Part shown: one piece after another, positions 32,830-41,579 of the stretch | Position numbering within the stretch: position 1 is the stretch's first letter | Layout: each line of letters opens with the position of its first letter | DNA from: an uncultured Cryomorphaceae bacterium | GTDB lineage: Bacteria; Bacteroidota; Bacteroidia; Flavobacteriales; Schleiferiaceae | DNA: 50,525 bases | Assembly (NCBI GenBank): GCA_913031435.1 | Contig: CAJWFD010000014.1 | Coordinates: 1 to 50,525, forward strand | Direction of reading: 5' to 3' | The notes under the pieces: model-generated | Seen by the model: only the letters and a program-made list of their open reading frames with translations | Databases searched by the model: none | What the model was told of the DNA's origin: nothing | Translations under genes and position numbers: made by a program

Positions 32830-34593
32830 ATGAACGCACTAAAAAAACTCAACAAATACTTCCTGAAATACAAATGGTTGATGATTGCCGGTGGCTTTTT
32901 CGTTATTATTTCTGTGATCTTCAAGTTATTCCCTGCGTTATTAATCAGAAATAGTTTTGACACCATTGCCCAAGTTATCGATAATTATAAGGAAGGTTCT
33001 GTTCAAAACTCAGAAGTCAGATGGCAATTGGTACGTTATGGTCTTTACATCATAGCTTCAGCGATTCTCCAAGGAGTCTTTATGTATTTCATGCGCCAAA
33101 CCATTGTGGTGATGTCTAGACATATAGAATACGATCTTAAAAACGTAGTTTTCCATCAATATCAGCGTTTAACACAACGGTTTTTTAAAAAGAACAATAC
33201 AGGTGACCTGATGAATCGGATTTCGTCAGATGTAGGAAAAGTGCGCATGTACGTGGGGCCTGCTATCATGTACACCCTAAACACCGGGTTTACTATTATT
33301 TTAGTGATTACGATCATGATAAGTGTTAGTCCCAAATTAACGCTCTTAACACTCATACCTCTACCGTTTCTGGCTTTACTCGTTTATAAGGTGGCCAATC
33401 TTATCAACAAAAGATCACTCAAAGTACAAGAGCAGCTTTCTAGTTTGAGCACTTTTGCGCAAGAGAGTTTTTCTGGTACGCGGGTGATCAAGTCCTATCA
33501 TAAATGGCCTTGGTTCTCTAAGAATTTTAAGGAACAAGCCTTAGAATATCGAGCAGTTAATGAAGAACTATTCAGAGTAAATGCTACGTTCCAACCGCTG
33601 ATGATTCTTATGGTAGGGCTCAGTACGTTAATTACCATATTCGTGGGTGGGCAGTTGTATTTTGCGGGTGAGGTTAGCGCTGGAAATATTACTGAATTTA
33701 TTTATTATGTAAACCTTCTAACTTGGCCAATTGCGTCTATCGGATGGGTAACCAGCTTAGTTCAAAGTGCTGCCGCTTCCATGGAACGCTTGGATGAATT
33801 CTTGAATGAAGAACCAGATTTTGAATCGGGGGCGCACAAGCCCAATACTTTTGTAGGTCGCGTTGAATTTAAAAATGTGAGTTTCACATACCCTAATAGT
33901 GGCATTCAAGCCTTAGACCGAGTGAGTTTCATTCTTGAACCTGGACAAAGTATAGGGATTTTAGGAAAGACCGGATCGGGCAAAAGCACCATCGCTTCGC
34001 TGATAGTAAGACATTATGACCCTTCTTCTGGGGAAATTATAATAGATGGTGTAGACTTAAAGCAATGGCATCTCCCTACGCTACGATATTTTTTAGGCTG
34101 GGTTCCGCAAGAAGCCTTCTTGTTTAGTGATACCATCGCGAATAACATTGCTTTTGGTATGCCCAGCACAGATATCAAGGAAGTTATTGATGCATCCGTT
34201 GCCGCTGGTGTACATGAAAATATTGACGAATTCCCGGAAAAATACGAAACCAAAGTTGGCGAGCGAGGCATTACGCTTAGTGGTGGTCAAAAGCAGCGTA
34301 TTAGTATTGCACGTGCAATTATTAAATCCCCGAAACTTATGGTTTTTGATGATTGTCTAAGCGCTGTAGATACAGAGACCGAGGAACTTATATTATCGAA
34401 TATAAAAAACGTAACCACTTCTATTTCCACTCTGATTATTGCACACAGAATATCAAGTGTTAAGCATTGTGAGCAGATTATCTGCCTAGAAAACGGTTCT
34501 ATTATAGAACATGGGACGCACCAGGAATTAGAAAATGCAAGCGGACATTATTCCGAATTGATAGCGCTTCAATTGGACGGGAAAGTTGCCTAA
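32830..34593 (+). CDS. ABC exporter, fused membrane and ATPase domains (MsbA-like)
   Basis: About 587 residues from the ATG at 32830; in-frame sequence upstream to 32674 would overlap nusB and encodes no recognisable protein. The six-helix exporter domain (about 1-320) is followed by an ATPase domain with Walker A ILGKTGSGKSTIASL, Q-loop, signature LSGGQKQRISIARA and H-loop IIAHRIS. Walker B reads LMVFDDCLSAVD, with Asp where the catalytic Glu normally sits; such sites are degenerate in heterodimeric exporters. No partner ATPase gene is adjacent. It could export lipids, drugs or peptides; the substrate is unknown. Confidence 0.88.
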   Translation: MNALKKLNKYFLKYKWLMIAGGFFVIISVIFKLFPALLIRNSFDTIAQVIDNYKEGSVQNSEVRWQLVRYGLYIIASAILQGVFMYFMRQTIVVMSRHIEYDLKNVVFHQYQRLTQRFFKKNNTGDLMNRISSDVGKVRMYVGPAIMYTLNTGFTIILVITIMISVSPKLTLLTLIPLPFLALLVYKVANLINKRSLKVQEQLSSLSTFAQESFSGTRVIKSYHKWPWFSKNFKEQALEYRAVNEELFRVNATFQPLMILMVGLSTLITIFVGGQLYFAGEVSAGNITEFIYYVNLLTWPIASIGWVTSLVQSAAASMERLDEFLNEEPDFESGAHKPNTFVGRVEFKNVSFTYPNSGIQALDRVSFILEPGQSIGILGKTGSGKSTIASLIVRHYDPSSGEIIIDGVDLKQWHLPTLRYFLGWVPQEAFLFSDTIANNIAFGMPSTDIKEVIDASVAAGVHENIDEFPEKYETKVGERGITLSGGQKQRISIARAIIKSPKLMVFDDCLSAVDTETEELILSNIKNVTTSISTLIIAHRISSVKHCEQIICLENGSIIEHGTHQELENASGHYSELIALQLDGKVA

Positions 34594-34646
34594 TAAGTCC
34601 TCTCTGGTTGTTCATTACTTTTTTAGTATTAATCCTCCCCTTCGCT

Positions 34647-34654
34647 TACATTTG
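34647..34654 (+). promoter_or_regulatory. Candidate -7 promoter element for parAB
   Basis: TACATTTG matches TAnnTTTG exactly, 25 bases before the parA ATG at 34680. A T-rich stretch lies upstream (34619-34624) but there is no exact -33 TTTG. Confidence 0.45.
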
Positions 34655-34679
34655 AGAAAGGATAAAATTTCACACTGAA

Positions 34680-35444
34680 ATGGCGAGAATCATAGCTATA
34701 GCTAACCAAAAAGGTGGTGTTGGTAAAACAACAACTGCAGTAAATCTAAGTGCTGCGTTGGGCGCATTAGAAAAGAAAGTACTTCTTATTGATGCAGATC
34801 CCCAGGCAAATGCGACCAGTGGGTTGGGAATAAAGCACGCAGAAGCGACCAGAGGAACATACGAATTGATCGAAGGAGCGTTGTCTGCTGCTGAACTTAT
34901 TCAAGCGACAACGTCCCCCGGAGTTTCAATTATCCCAGCACACCTTGACTTGGTTGCCGTAGAACTTGAAATCATAGATCAACCAAAACGTGAGTTTTTT
35001 CTAAAACGAGCGCTCGAATCGGTTCAGGACCAGTTTGATTATATTATTATAGACTGTGCACCTTCACTAGGTTTAATCACCTTAAATGCATTAACCGCAG
35101 CCCACGGAGTACTCGTACCTATTCAATGTGAATACTATGCCTTAGAAGGCTTAGGTAAACTTCTGAATACCATTAAGAGGGTTCAAGAAATTCATAATGA
35201 TCATCTTGAGATTGAAGGGTTGTTGCTGACCATGTTTGATGGCCGACTAAGGCTGTCTAATCAGGTAGCAGATGAAGTACGCAGTCATTTTGATGGCATG
35301 GTATTCACGACCATCATTCATCGGAATATAAAATTAAGTGAAGCTCCATCTCACGGTGAAAATATCATAGCATACGATGCGGGCAGTAAAGGCGCTGAGA
35401 ATTATTTAACTTTAGCGCAGGAATTAATTGCTAAAGAAAGCTAA
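34680..35444 (+). CDS. parA: Chromosome partitioning ATPase ParA (Soj)
   Basis: A 254-residue Walker-type ATPase with the deviant Walker A motif KGGVGKTTTAVNLSAAL, LLIDADPQANAT, and IIIDCAPSLGLITLNAL. These mark the chromosomal Soj/ParA group, which forms DNA-bound gradients that move ParB-parS complexes. The helix containing PIQCEYYALEGLGKLL is typical. It is followed by parB after two bases and by dapB and lepB further on. Whether oriC is near cannot be told from this window. Confidence 0.95.
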   Translation: MARIIAIANQKGGVGKTTTAVNLSAALGALEKKVLLIDADPQANATSGLGIKHAEATRGTYELIEGALSAAELIQATTSPGVSIIPAHLDLVAVELEIIDQPKREFFLKRALESVQDQFDYIIIDCAPSLGLITLNALTAAHGVLVPIQCEYYALEGLGKLLNTIKRVQEIHNDHLEIEGLLLTMFDGRLRLSNQVADEVRSHFDGMVFTTIIHRNIKLSEAPSHGENIIAYDAGSKGAENYLTLAQELIAKES

Positions 35445-35446
35445 AA

Positions 35447-36367
35447 ATGGCAAAGCGAGCGATGGGAAAAGGCCTCTCCGCAATTTTAGGAGATGAGGTA
35501 GCTAAAGTGAACAAGGTCACGGACAAAGGAGCAGAAAAGCTTGTAGGTACTATTGCTGCGATACCCCTAGCTCACATTTCAACCAATCCTTTTCAGCCTA
35601 GATCTAACTTTGATAATGACGCACTTGTGGAGTTGGCTCAAAGTATTTCTGAAGTGGGCATCATTCAGCCCATCACCGTTCGTAAAAACGGCATGAAATT
35701 CGAACTTATTTCTGGTGAGCGTCGCTTTAGGGCTTCACAAATTGCAGGACTTACTGAGATTCCTGCCTACGTTAGATTAGCAAACGACCGCCAGTTATTA
35801 GAATTAGCGATCGTCGAAAACCTTCAACGAGAAGACCTGGACCCTATAGAGATGGCTTATTCATGCAAACGCATGATGGAAGAATTGGGACTTACCCAAG
35901 AGCAAGTTGCACAAAGGCTAGGTAAAGGACGGTCTACTGTATCAAACTTTTTAAGGCTTTTAAAACTTCCAGCGTTGATCCAGGCTGAATTGCGCGATTT
36001 ACACCGCAATGAAAGTATGGATGCATCGGGTGAGGGTGGATCCACTTTGGTCTTTACAATGGGGCATGCCAGAGCACTACTCAATCTTCCTGAAGAAATT
36101 ACCCAGATTGATCTTTACAAGAAAATTTTGAAGAATGGCTTAAGTGTCCGACAAACAGAAAGACTAGCCAAAGAACTGAAAGACCCTACTCCTTCTGTAG
36201 AAGTTGTACAAAAACTGGAGGCTTTGGAACATCTAGAAGCACAGTTAACAAGTTATTTCTCGTCAGGGGTAGCTATTCAGCGTACCGTATCGGGAAAGGG
36301 TAAAATACAAATCACATTTAATTCTGATACAGAATTGGAACGTATTATAGCCATACTTAATGACTAA
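35447..36367 (+). CDS. parB: Chromosome partitioning protein ParB (Spo0J)
   Basis: A 306-residue parS-binding CTPase. The N-terminal KRAMGKGLSAILGD is the ParA-stimulating peptide. NPFQPRSNFD and IIQPITVRKNG lead to the GERRFRASQIAGL motif of the CTP-binding pocket, and AIVENLQREDLDPIEMA follows. The helix-turn-helix is around LTQEQVAQRLGKGRSTVSNFL. The C-terminal dimerisation domain closes the protein. It overlaps the following DUF5683 gene by eight bases. I looked for parS-like palindromes and found none complete. Confidence 0.95.
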   Translation: MAKRAMGKGLSAILGDEVAKVNKVTDKGAEKLVGTIAAIPLAHISTNPFQPRSNFDNDALVELAQSISEVGIIQPITVRKNGMKFELISGERRFRASQIAGLTEIPAYVRLANDRQLLELAIVENLQREDLDPIEMAYSCKRMMEELGLTQEQVAQRLGKGRSTVSNFLRLLKLPALIQAELRDLHRNESMDASGEGGSTLVFTMGHARALLNLPEEITQIDLYKKILKNGLSVRQTERLAKELKDPTPSVEVVQKLEALEHLEAQLTSYFSSGVAIQRTVSGKGKIQITFNSDTELERIIAILND

Positions 36368-36962
36368 GCATGTCCTCGTATTGGTCTGTTTATTGTTTGG
36401 AGCAACTCTTCATGCTCAAGAGAAAACTGAAGCACACACTGAAATTGCAAAGCATAACATTAAAAGGGCCACAACATTAGCCTTACTACCCGGAGCTGGT
36501 CAAGCATATAATAGAAAATATTGGAAGATTCCTCTGGTCTGGGGCGCCATAGGCGGTTCTGGTTATTATTATGCAGATTTAAATTCCGACTTCAACGCTT
36601 ACAAGGAGGTACTTACTTATATCATTGATCACCCAGATCTGACCACAAGGGTAGCGTTAGAGTTAAGTGATCCAAATCTATTTGACGCCGTGCCTAACCC
36701 TTTCTTTCAAAGCTCATCAGATGGTGTAGCACAAGAGGCAATTGGCTTTATGGAAGCGCTAAGAACCCAACGTGAATACGCGTTTTTCGGAATTATAGGT
36801 ATTTATGTATTGAGTATTCTTGATGCTAATATCGATGCCCATCTCTATGATTTTGATGTAAGCGATGATCTCAGTATAGCACCTAAAATTCAAACTTTCC
36901 AAGGACCATCCATGAACCGATGGGCAAGTCCAGGGCTTTCACTAACCTATACCTTCCCATGA
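36360..36962 (+). CDS. DUF5683 domain protein
   Basis: A 200-residue exported or membrane protein with a signal-like N-terminus (HVLVLVCLLFGATLHAQ) followed by the DUF5683 pattern: RATTLALLPGAGQAYNRKYW, IPLVWGAIGGSGYYYADLN and a later FFGIIGIYVLSILDANIDAH. The family is widespread in Bacteroidota next to parB and dapB, and its function is unknown. The C-terminus (WASPGLSLTYTFP) ends in an aromatic residue, as outer-membrane proteins often do. It overlaps dapB by four bases. Confidence 0.85.
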   Translation: MTKHVLVLVCLLFGATLHAQEKTEAHTEIAKHNIKRATTLALLPGAGQAYNRKYWKIPLVWGAIGGSGYYYADLNSDFNAYKEVLTYIIDHPDLTTRVALELSDPNLFDAVPNPFFQSSSDGVAQEAIGFMEALRTQREYAFFGIIGIYVLSILDANIDAHLYDFDVSDDLSIAPKIQTFQGPSMNRWASPGLSLTYTFP

Positions 36963-37660
36963 ATATAGCTATTATAGGAAATGGGCGAATGGGAAAAGCA
37001 ATTACCCATCTCGCTGAGTCGAAAGGCCATTCCGTTGTATACATAAATAACGGTGAACAAATAGATACCCTGGCACTGCGTAAAGCAGATGTAGCCATAG
37101 AGTTTACACAGCCTGACGCAGCTTATTCTAACATTCAGACCATTCTTTTATTAGGAATTCCAGTGGTATGCGGGACGACAGGATGGCTTGATCAACGGAA
37201 TAAAATAGATACCATAGCAATAGATAATGGTGTTGGCTTTTTATATGCCTCGAATTTTTCACTTGGCGTGAATTTATTTTTTCTGATGAATGAAAAATTG
37301 GCCAAGATTATGGCTCCTTACCAAGCATATTCACCAAGGGTTCATGAAGTTCATCACACTGGAAAGAAGGATAAGCCATCTGGAACGGCAATCACTACTG
37401 CAGAAGCTATTATAGATTCTTACCCCGGTATAAACGGTTGGTCGATGGAAAGTGAAAAAGATAAAATTGACATCACCTCCGAACGAACAGACCCTTTCTG
37501 CGGGACCCATAGTGTTTTTTACAGTAGTCCTTTAGACACTATATCATTGCAGCACGAAGCACATTCGCGAGATGGCTTTGCTTTAGGAGCATTGATTGCT
37601 GCAGAATGGATTATTGGTAAGGCAGGCTCTTATGGAATGCGTGACGTTTTGGGACTTTAA
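36959..37660 (+). CDS. dapB: 4-hydroxy-tetrahydrodipicolinate reductase
   Basis: About 233 residues from the ATG at 36959, which overlaps the DUF5683 stop as ATGA. An in-frame ATG at 36920 would add 13 residues not seen in DapB. It reduces the product of DapA in lysine and diaminopimelate synthesis. NAD(P)-binding MNIAIIGNGRMGKAI is at the N-terminus; GIPVVCGTTGW, ASNFSLGVNLFF and the catalytic EVHHTGKKDKPSGTA follow. The length is typical of the short Bacteroidota form. The neighbouring saccharopine dehydrogenase-like enzyme is thus not needed for lysine synthesis. Confidence 0.94.
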   Translation: MNIAIIGNGRMGKAITHLAESKGHSVVYINNGEQIDTLALRKADVAIEFTQPDAAYSNIQTILLLGIPVVCGTTGWLDQRNKIDTIAIDNGVGFLYASNFSLGVNLFFLMNEKLAKIMAPYQAYSPRVHEVHHTGKKDKPSGTAITTAEAIIDSYPGINGWSMESEKDKIDITSERTDPFCGTHSVFYSSPLDTISLQHEAHSRDGFALGALIAAEWIIGKAGSYGMRDVLGL

Positions 37661-37721
37661 CGCGATCATCTTTCACACTTTTCTAACAATATTGACTAGA
37701 TTAAAAACGTAGTTTACACCC

Positions 37722-39329
37722 ATGGAATTTATAATCTTTATACTGGTTCAAGCACTTTGGTTTGGAACCATCTCTTGGAAATTTTATCTCGCTGCTGATC
37801 GTAAGGCCTGGGAAGCATTTGTCCCTGTTTACAACACCTATGTTCTTGTAAAAATAGCCCAGCGCCCCACCTATTGGGTACTACTCTATTGTATTCCTGT
37901 AGTTGGTGTCGTGATGGGTATAATTATGGTGTATGAACTTCTACATGTTTTTAAGTTCCGTAAGACATGGCAAACAGCTGCAGTAATGGGGAGTTTTGGT
38001 TTGTACTTGGCTTTTTTAAACTACAAGGAGAAGCTCAAGTATTGGGGCCGTGATGACGCATTCATTAAAAAGAATTTAGGCGAAGGCGTGAATAGTATTT
38101 TCTATGCTATTGTCGTTGCTACCGTTATACGCTCTAGTACTTTCGAGGCTTATACTATTCCTACGAGCTCAATGGAAAAGAGTTTAATGGTTGGAGATTT
38201 TTTAGTCGTGTCTAAAATGCATTATGGTGTTCGGGTTCCTATGACGCAGATGACCCTTCCCCTTGTTCACAACAAGATTCCTTTTTTAGGTATACCATCT
38301 TATGTTTCATGGCCACAAATACCCTACTTAAGGTTGCCTGCTATTGACCCTGTAAAAGCAGGAGATCCAGTTGTTTTCAATTATCCCATGGACAATATGC
38401 CCGTAGATAAAAAAGAAAACTATGTCAAACGCTGTGTTGCAACCCCCGGCGATAGCTTAAGAATTATTAACACTAACGTATTTGTAAACGGTGAAGCCTT
38501 TAAATTTCCTGACCGTGCCTTCCCACAGTATTTGTATTACGTTAAGACCAATGGTCAAGGGTTCAGTAAGACACAGCTAAAAAGAGATTTTGACATCAAC
38601 TATCTCACCAATACAGAACAGCGTAAATATCCCACAGACCAAGATGTTTACCAAAGAACCTCTGATGAGTTCATCATGTTCCTCCAAGCACAGCATTTAG
38701 ATGACATTGAAAATCTGCCAAATGTGATAAAAGTATGGCCAGTAGTCGCTGACAGACCAGGAAGTATTGCTGACTCCACCCTACCACAAGGATTAGTGGA
38801 TCTTCAAAACGGTCAAGCTGAAGAGATTTTATTCCCCAATCCAGATAGTGGACACGGTGAACGCCCTTATGATGACACTTGGGACAACTTTGGGCCCATT
38901 TATATCCCGCAGGCGGGTACAACTGTCTCACTTACTGAAAAAAACATTCATGCTTACCGCAGAGTCATCGGTGAATATGAAGAACATGATCTAAAAATCA
39001 ATTCAGACGGTGTTGTTTTCATAGATGGCGTTGAATCCGACAAATACACCTTTGAGAAAAGTTACTACTGGATGATGGGTGACAACCGCCACAACAGTCT
39101 AGATGCAAGAAAATGGGGATATGTCCCTGAAGATCATATCGTAGGTAAGCCTGTGTTTATTTGGATGAGTTATGACAAACATGGTAAAGGGATAAATAGC
39201 ATCCGAACCAATCGTGTTTTTACCACCGTCAATGGCAGCGGAGAACGTCAGAGTTATTTCTGGCATTTCATGGTCTTTATTGCATTGTTTCAGATTGTTC
39301 AGATCATCAGACGCAAAAGAGCAGCGTAA
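37722..39329 (+). CDS. lepB: Signal peptidase I, long Bacteroidota form
   Basis: A 535-residue protease that cleaves signal peptides at the inner membrane. The first 105 residues hold two to three membrane segments like a DUF5684-type domain (WKFYLAADRKAWEAFVPVYN). The catalytic serine is in TSSMEKSLMVGDFLVV near residue 149, the lysine in NYVKRCVATPGDSL near 237, and the box E motif is GDNRHNSLDARKWG near 453. About 200 residues lie between boxes D and E, far more than in E. coli, carrying a mostly hydrophilic insert. A last membrane helix ends the protein. The gene is followed directly by wbqC-like, overlapping by one base. Confidence 0.92.
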   Translation: MEFIIFILVQALWFGTISWKFYLAADRKAWEAFVPVYNTYVLVKIAQRPTYWVLLYCIPVVGVVMGIIMVYELLHVFKFRKTWQTAAVMGSFGLYLAFLNYKEKLKYWGRDDAFIKKNLGEGVNSIFYAIVVATVIRSSTFEAYTIPTSSMEKSLMVGDFLVVSKMHYGVRVPMTQMTLPLVHNKIPFLGIPSYVSWPQIPYLRLPAIDPVKAGDPVVFNYPMDNMPVDKKENYVKRCVATPGDSLRIINTNVFVNGEAFKFPDRAFPQYLYYVKTNGQGFSKTQLKRDFDINYLTNTEQRKYPTDQDVYQRTSDEFIMFLQAQHLDDIENLPNVIKVWPVVADRPGSIADSTLPQGLVDLQNGQAEEILFPNPDSGHGERPYDDTWDNFGPIYIPQAGTTVSLTEKNIHAYRRVIGEYEEHDLKINSDGVVFIDGVESDKYTFEKSYYWMMGDNRHNSLDARKWGYVPEDHIVGKPVFIWMSYDKHGKGINSIRTNRVFTTVNGSGERQSYFWHFMVFIALFQIVQIIRRKRAA

Positions 39330-39970
39330 TGACAGTTACCCTGAGCACGGCGTACTTCCCTCCTATTGAGTGGCTATCGTACGTAGTTCAGTCTGGTGAT
39401 TGGGCCTTAGAGGCTCACGAACATTTCCAGAAGCAAAGCTTTCGATCAAGGATGCTTATTCATGGTCCTAATGGCGTTCAATTCCTTTCTGTACCCATAG
39501 ACCGTGGCGTTAAAGACATCACCTGTACCAAAATATCTTACAGCGAAAACTGGGTAAAGGACCATTTGAAAGCAATAGAGACGGCCTATGCCAATGCTCC
39601 TTATTTTGAGGTGCTCTTTGAAGATGTACGTGGACTATTGTCTAAAAAGTATGCGACTCTTTGGGAATTAAATGCTGCCACCATAAACCTTTTCATGGAA
39701 TGGATGGAGCTTCCCACAAGTATAGTGACGACCGTGGGTTTTCAAAACACCACAAGCAATATTGACGCTAGAGCCATTCACCCGAAACTTTTGACTGAAG
39801 TCATTTTCCCTGAATACCATCAGGTTTTTAAACACAAAAATGGATTCGCACATAACTTGAGTGGTTTGGATCTGTTCTTTAACTTAGGGCGTGGATCTTG
39901 GGATTACCTCCATGAGCTAAAACTACAACCACCTATTAACACAGACGACCTCAATGAACCTATCCTTTAA
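39329..39970 (+). CDS. WbqC-like family protein
   Basis: A 213-residue protein with the WbqC family start TLSTAYFPPIEWLSYVVQSG, followed by SFRSRMLIHGPNGVQFLSVP and IDRG. WbqC proteins occur in O-antigen loci and next to lepB in many Bacteroidota. Their biochemistry is unclear. It overlaps lepB by one base at its start and the next gene by 17 bases at its end, so it is clearly in the same transcript. Confidence 0.86.
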   Translation: MTVTLSTAYFPPIEWLSYVVQSGDWALEAHEHFQKQSFRSRMLIHGPNGVQFLSVPIDRGVKDITCTKISYSENWVKDHLKAIETAYANAPYFEVLFEDVRGLLSKKYATLWELNAATINLFMEWMELPTSIVTTVGFQNTTSNIDARAIHPKLLTEVIFPEYHQVFKHKNGFAHNLSGLDLFFNLGRGSWDYLHELKLQPPINTDDLNEPIL

Positions 39971-41579
39971 TAAAAACGAAGACGCCTTAAAGCTGCTCAT
40001 CAGCGAATTACAGCACAGACAAACCGTCGTGGAAAACGGTGGCGGAGACAAGAAACTTCAGAAACAACGTGATGCAGGAAAAATGACTGCTCGTGAGCGA
40101 ATTTCTTATCTGGTGGATCAAAACAAACCCTGTCTAGAAATGGGGGCGTTTGCTGGAGATGGTATGTATGAAGAATACGGTGGATGCCCAGGAGGAGGCG
40201 TAGTAATCGTCTTGGCATACGTGAAAGGAACACAGTGTATTGTCGTGGCTAACGATGCAACAGTGAAGGCCGGTGCTTGGTTCCCTATCACAGGTAAAAA
40301 GAACTTAAGAGCACAGCAGATTGCTTTAGACAACCATACCCCAATCATATACTTGGTAGATAGTGCCGGTGTTTTCCTTCCGCTACAAGATGAAATATTC
40401 CCTGATAGGGAGCACTTTGGACGCATATTTAGAAATAACGCAGTGATGAGTTCCTTAGGAATTCCACAAATTTCAGCCATTATGGGCAGCTGCGTAGCGG
40501 GAGGAGCCTACCTACCTATTATGAGTGATGAAAGTATCATTGTCAAAGGAACTGGTAGTATTTTCTTAGCGGGTTCTTACCTCGTAAAAGCAGCCATAGG
40601 TGAAGATATAGATAACGAAACGCTAGGTGGTGCAGATACTCATAGCGATATAAGTGGTGTCACAGATTACAAGGCGGAGGATGACGCTGAGGCACTAACG
40701 ATGATCAAAGGCCTCGTTGATAAGATGGGCACATTCCCAAAGGCTGGGTTTGACAGAAAAGAATCTATAGCCCCTATGCGACCCGTGGAAGAGGTCTATG
40801 GTCATGTTCCATTTGATGGCAAGCCCTTCGATAGCATGAGAATCATAGAGTGTCTAGTAGACGACGGAAGCTGGCAAGCCTATAAAGAAACCTACGGTAA
40901 AACTATCATTACAGGCTATGCACGTATTGATGGATGGTCTGTAGGAATTGTCGCGAACAATCGAAAAATGAGTAAAAATGCGAAAGGAGAAATGCAGTTC
41001 GGTGGTGTTATCTATAGTGACAGTGCTGATAAGGCTGCACGTTTCGTAGCGAATTGTAATCAAAAGAGAATACCGCTTGTATTCTTGCAAGATGTTACCG
41101 GCTTCATGGTGGGAAGTAAAAGCGAACATGCCGGCATTATTAAGGATGGAGCTAAAATGGTGAATACTGTTGCAAACAGCGTCGTACCTAAATTTACGGT
41201 GATCGTCGGGAACAGTTTTGGTGCAGGTAACTATGCCATGAACGGTACTGCCTATGACCCCAGATTGATGTTGGCTTGGCCAAATGCAAAACTCGCCGTT
41301 ATGGGGGGTGCTCAAGCAGCCAAAGTTCTGCTTCAGATAGAAGCATCTAGACTAAAAGGCAGTGGAAAGGAATTGTCAGAGAAGGAGCTTAAAGAGCTTA
41401 AACAGAGTATTGAAGACCGTTATGAAAGACAGATGAGCCCCTACTACGCAGCATCTCGATTATGGGTAGATGCTGTGATTGATCCAGCAAAGACAAGGGA
41501 ATGGCTAAGTTACGGTCTAGAAATGGCTAATAATAATCCTGAGATGAAGAGATATAATCCAGGTGTAATTCAAACGTAA
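39954..41579 (+). CDS. Acyl-CoA carboxylase beta subunit (carboxyltransferase), methylcrotonyl-CoA carboxylase-like
   Basis: A 541-residue carboxyltransferase of the biotin-dependent acyl-CoA carboxylase family. Features include QRDAGKMTARERISYLVD at the N-terminus, IYLVDSAGVFLPLQDEIFPD (the acyl-CoA side oxyanion region), and ISAIMGSCVAGGAYLPIMSD. The C-terminal half has PLVFLQDVTGFMVGSKSEHA and VIVGNSFGAGNYAMNG. The best match by pattern is the methylcrotonyl-CoA carboxylase beta chain of leucine catabolism. The biotin carboxylase/carrier subunit is not in the window. It overlaps the wbqC-like gene by 17 bases. Confidence 0.88.
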   Translation: MNLSFNKNEDALKLLISELQHRQTVVENGGGDKKLQKQRDAGKMTARERISYLVDQNKPCLEMGAFAGDGMYEEYGGCPGGGVVIVLAYVKGTQCIVVANDATVKAGAWFPITGKKNLRAQQIALDNHTPIIYLVDSAGVFLPLQDEIFPDREHFGRIFRNNAVMSSLGIPQISAIMGSCVAGGAYLPIMSDESIIVKGTGSIFLAGSYLVKAAIGEDIDNETLGGADTHSDISGVTDYKAEDDAEALTMIKGLVDKMGTFPKAGFDRKESIAPMRPVEEVYGHVPFDGKPFDSMRIIECLVDDGSWQAYKETYGKTIITGYARIDGWSVGIVANNRKMSKNAKGEMQFGGVIYSDSADKAARFVANCNQKRIPLVFLQDVTGFMVGSKSEHAGIIKDGAKMVNTVANSVVPKFTVIVGNSFGAGNYAMNGTAYDPRLMLAWPNAKLAVMGGAQAAKVLLQIEASRLKGSGKELSEKELKELKQSIEDRYERQMSPYYAASRLWVDAVIDPAKTREWLSYGLEMANNNPEMKRYNPGVIQT

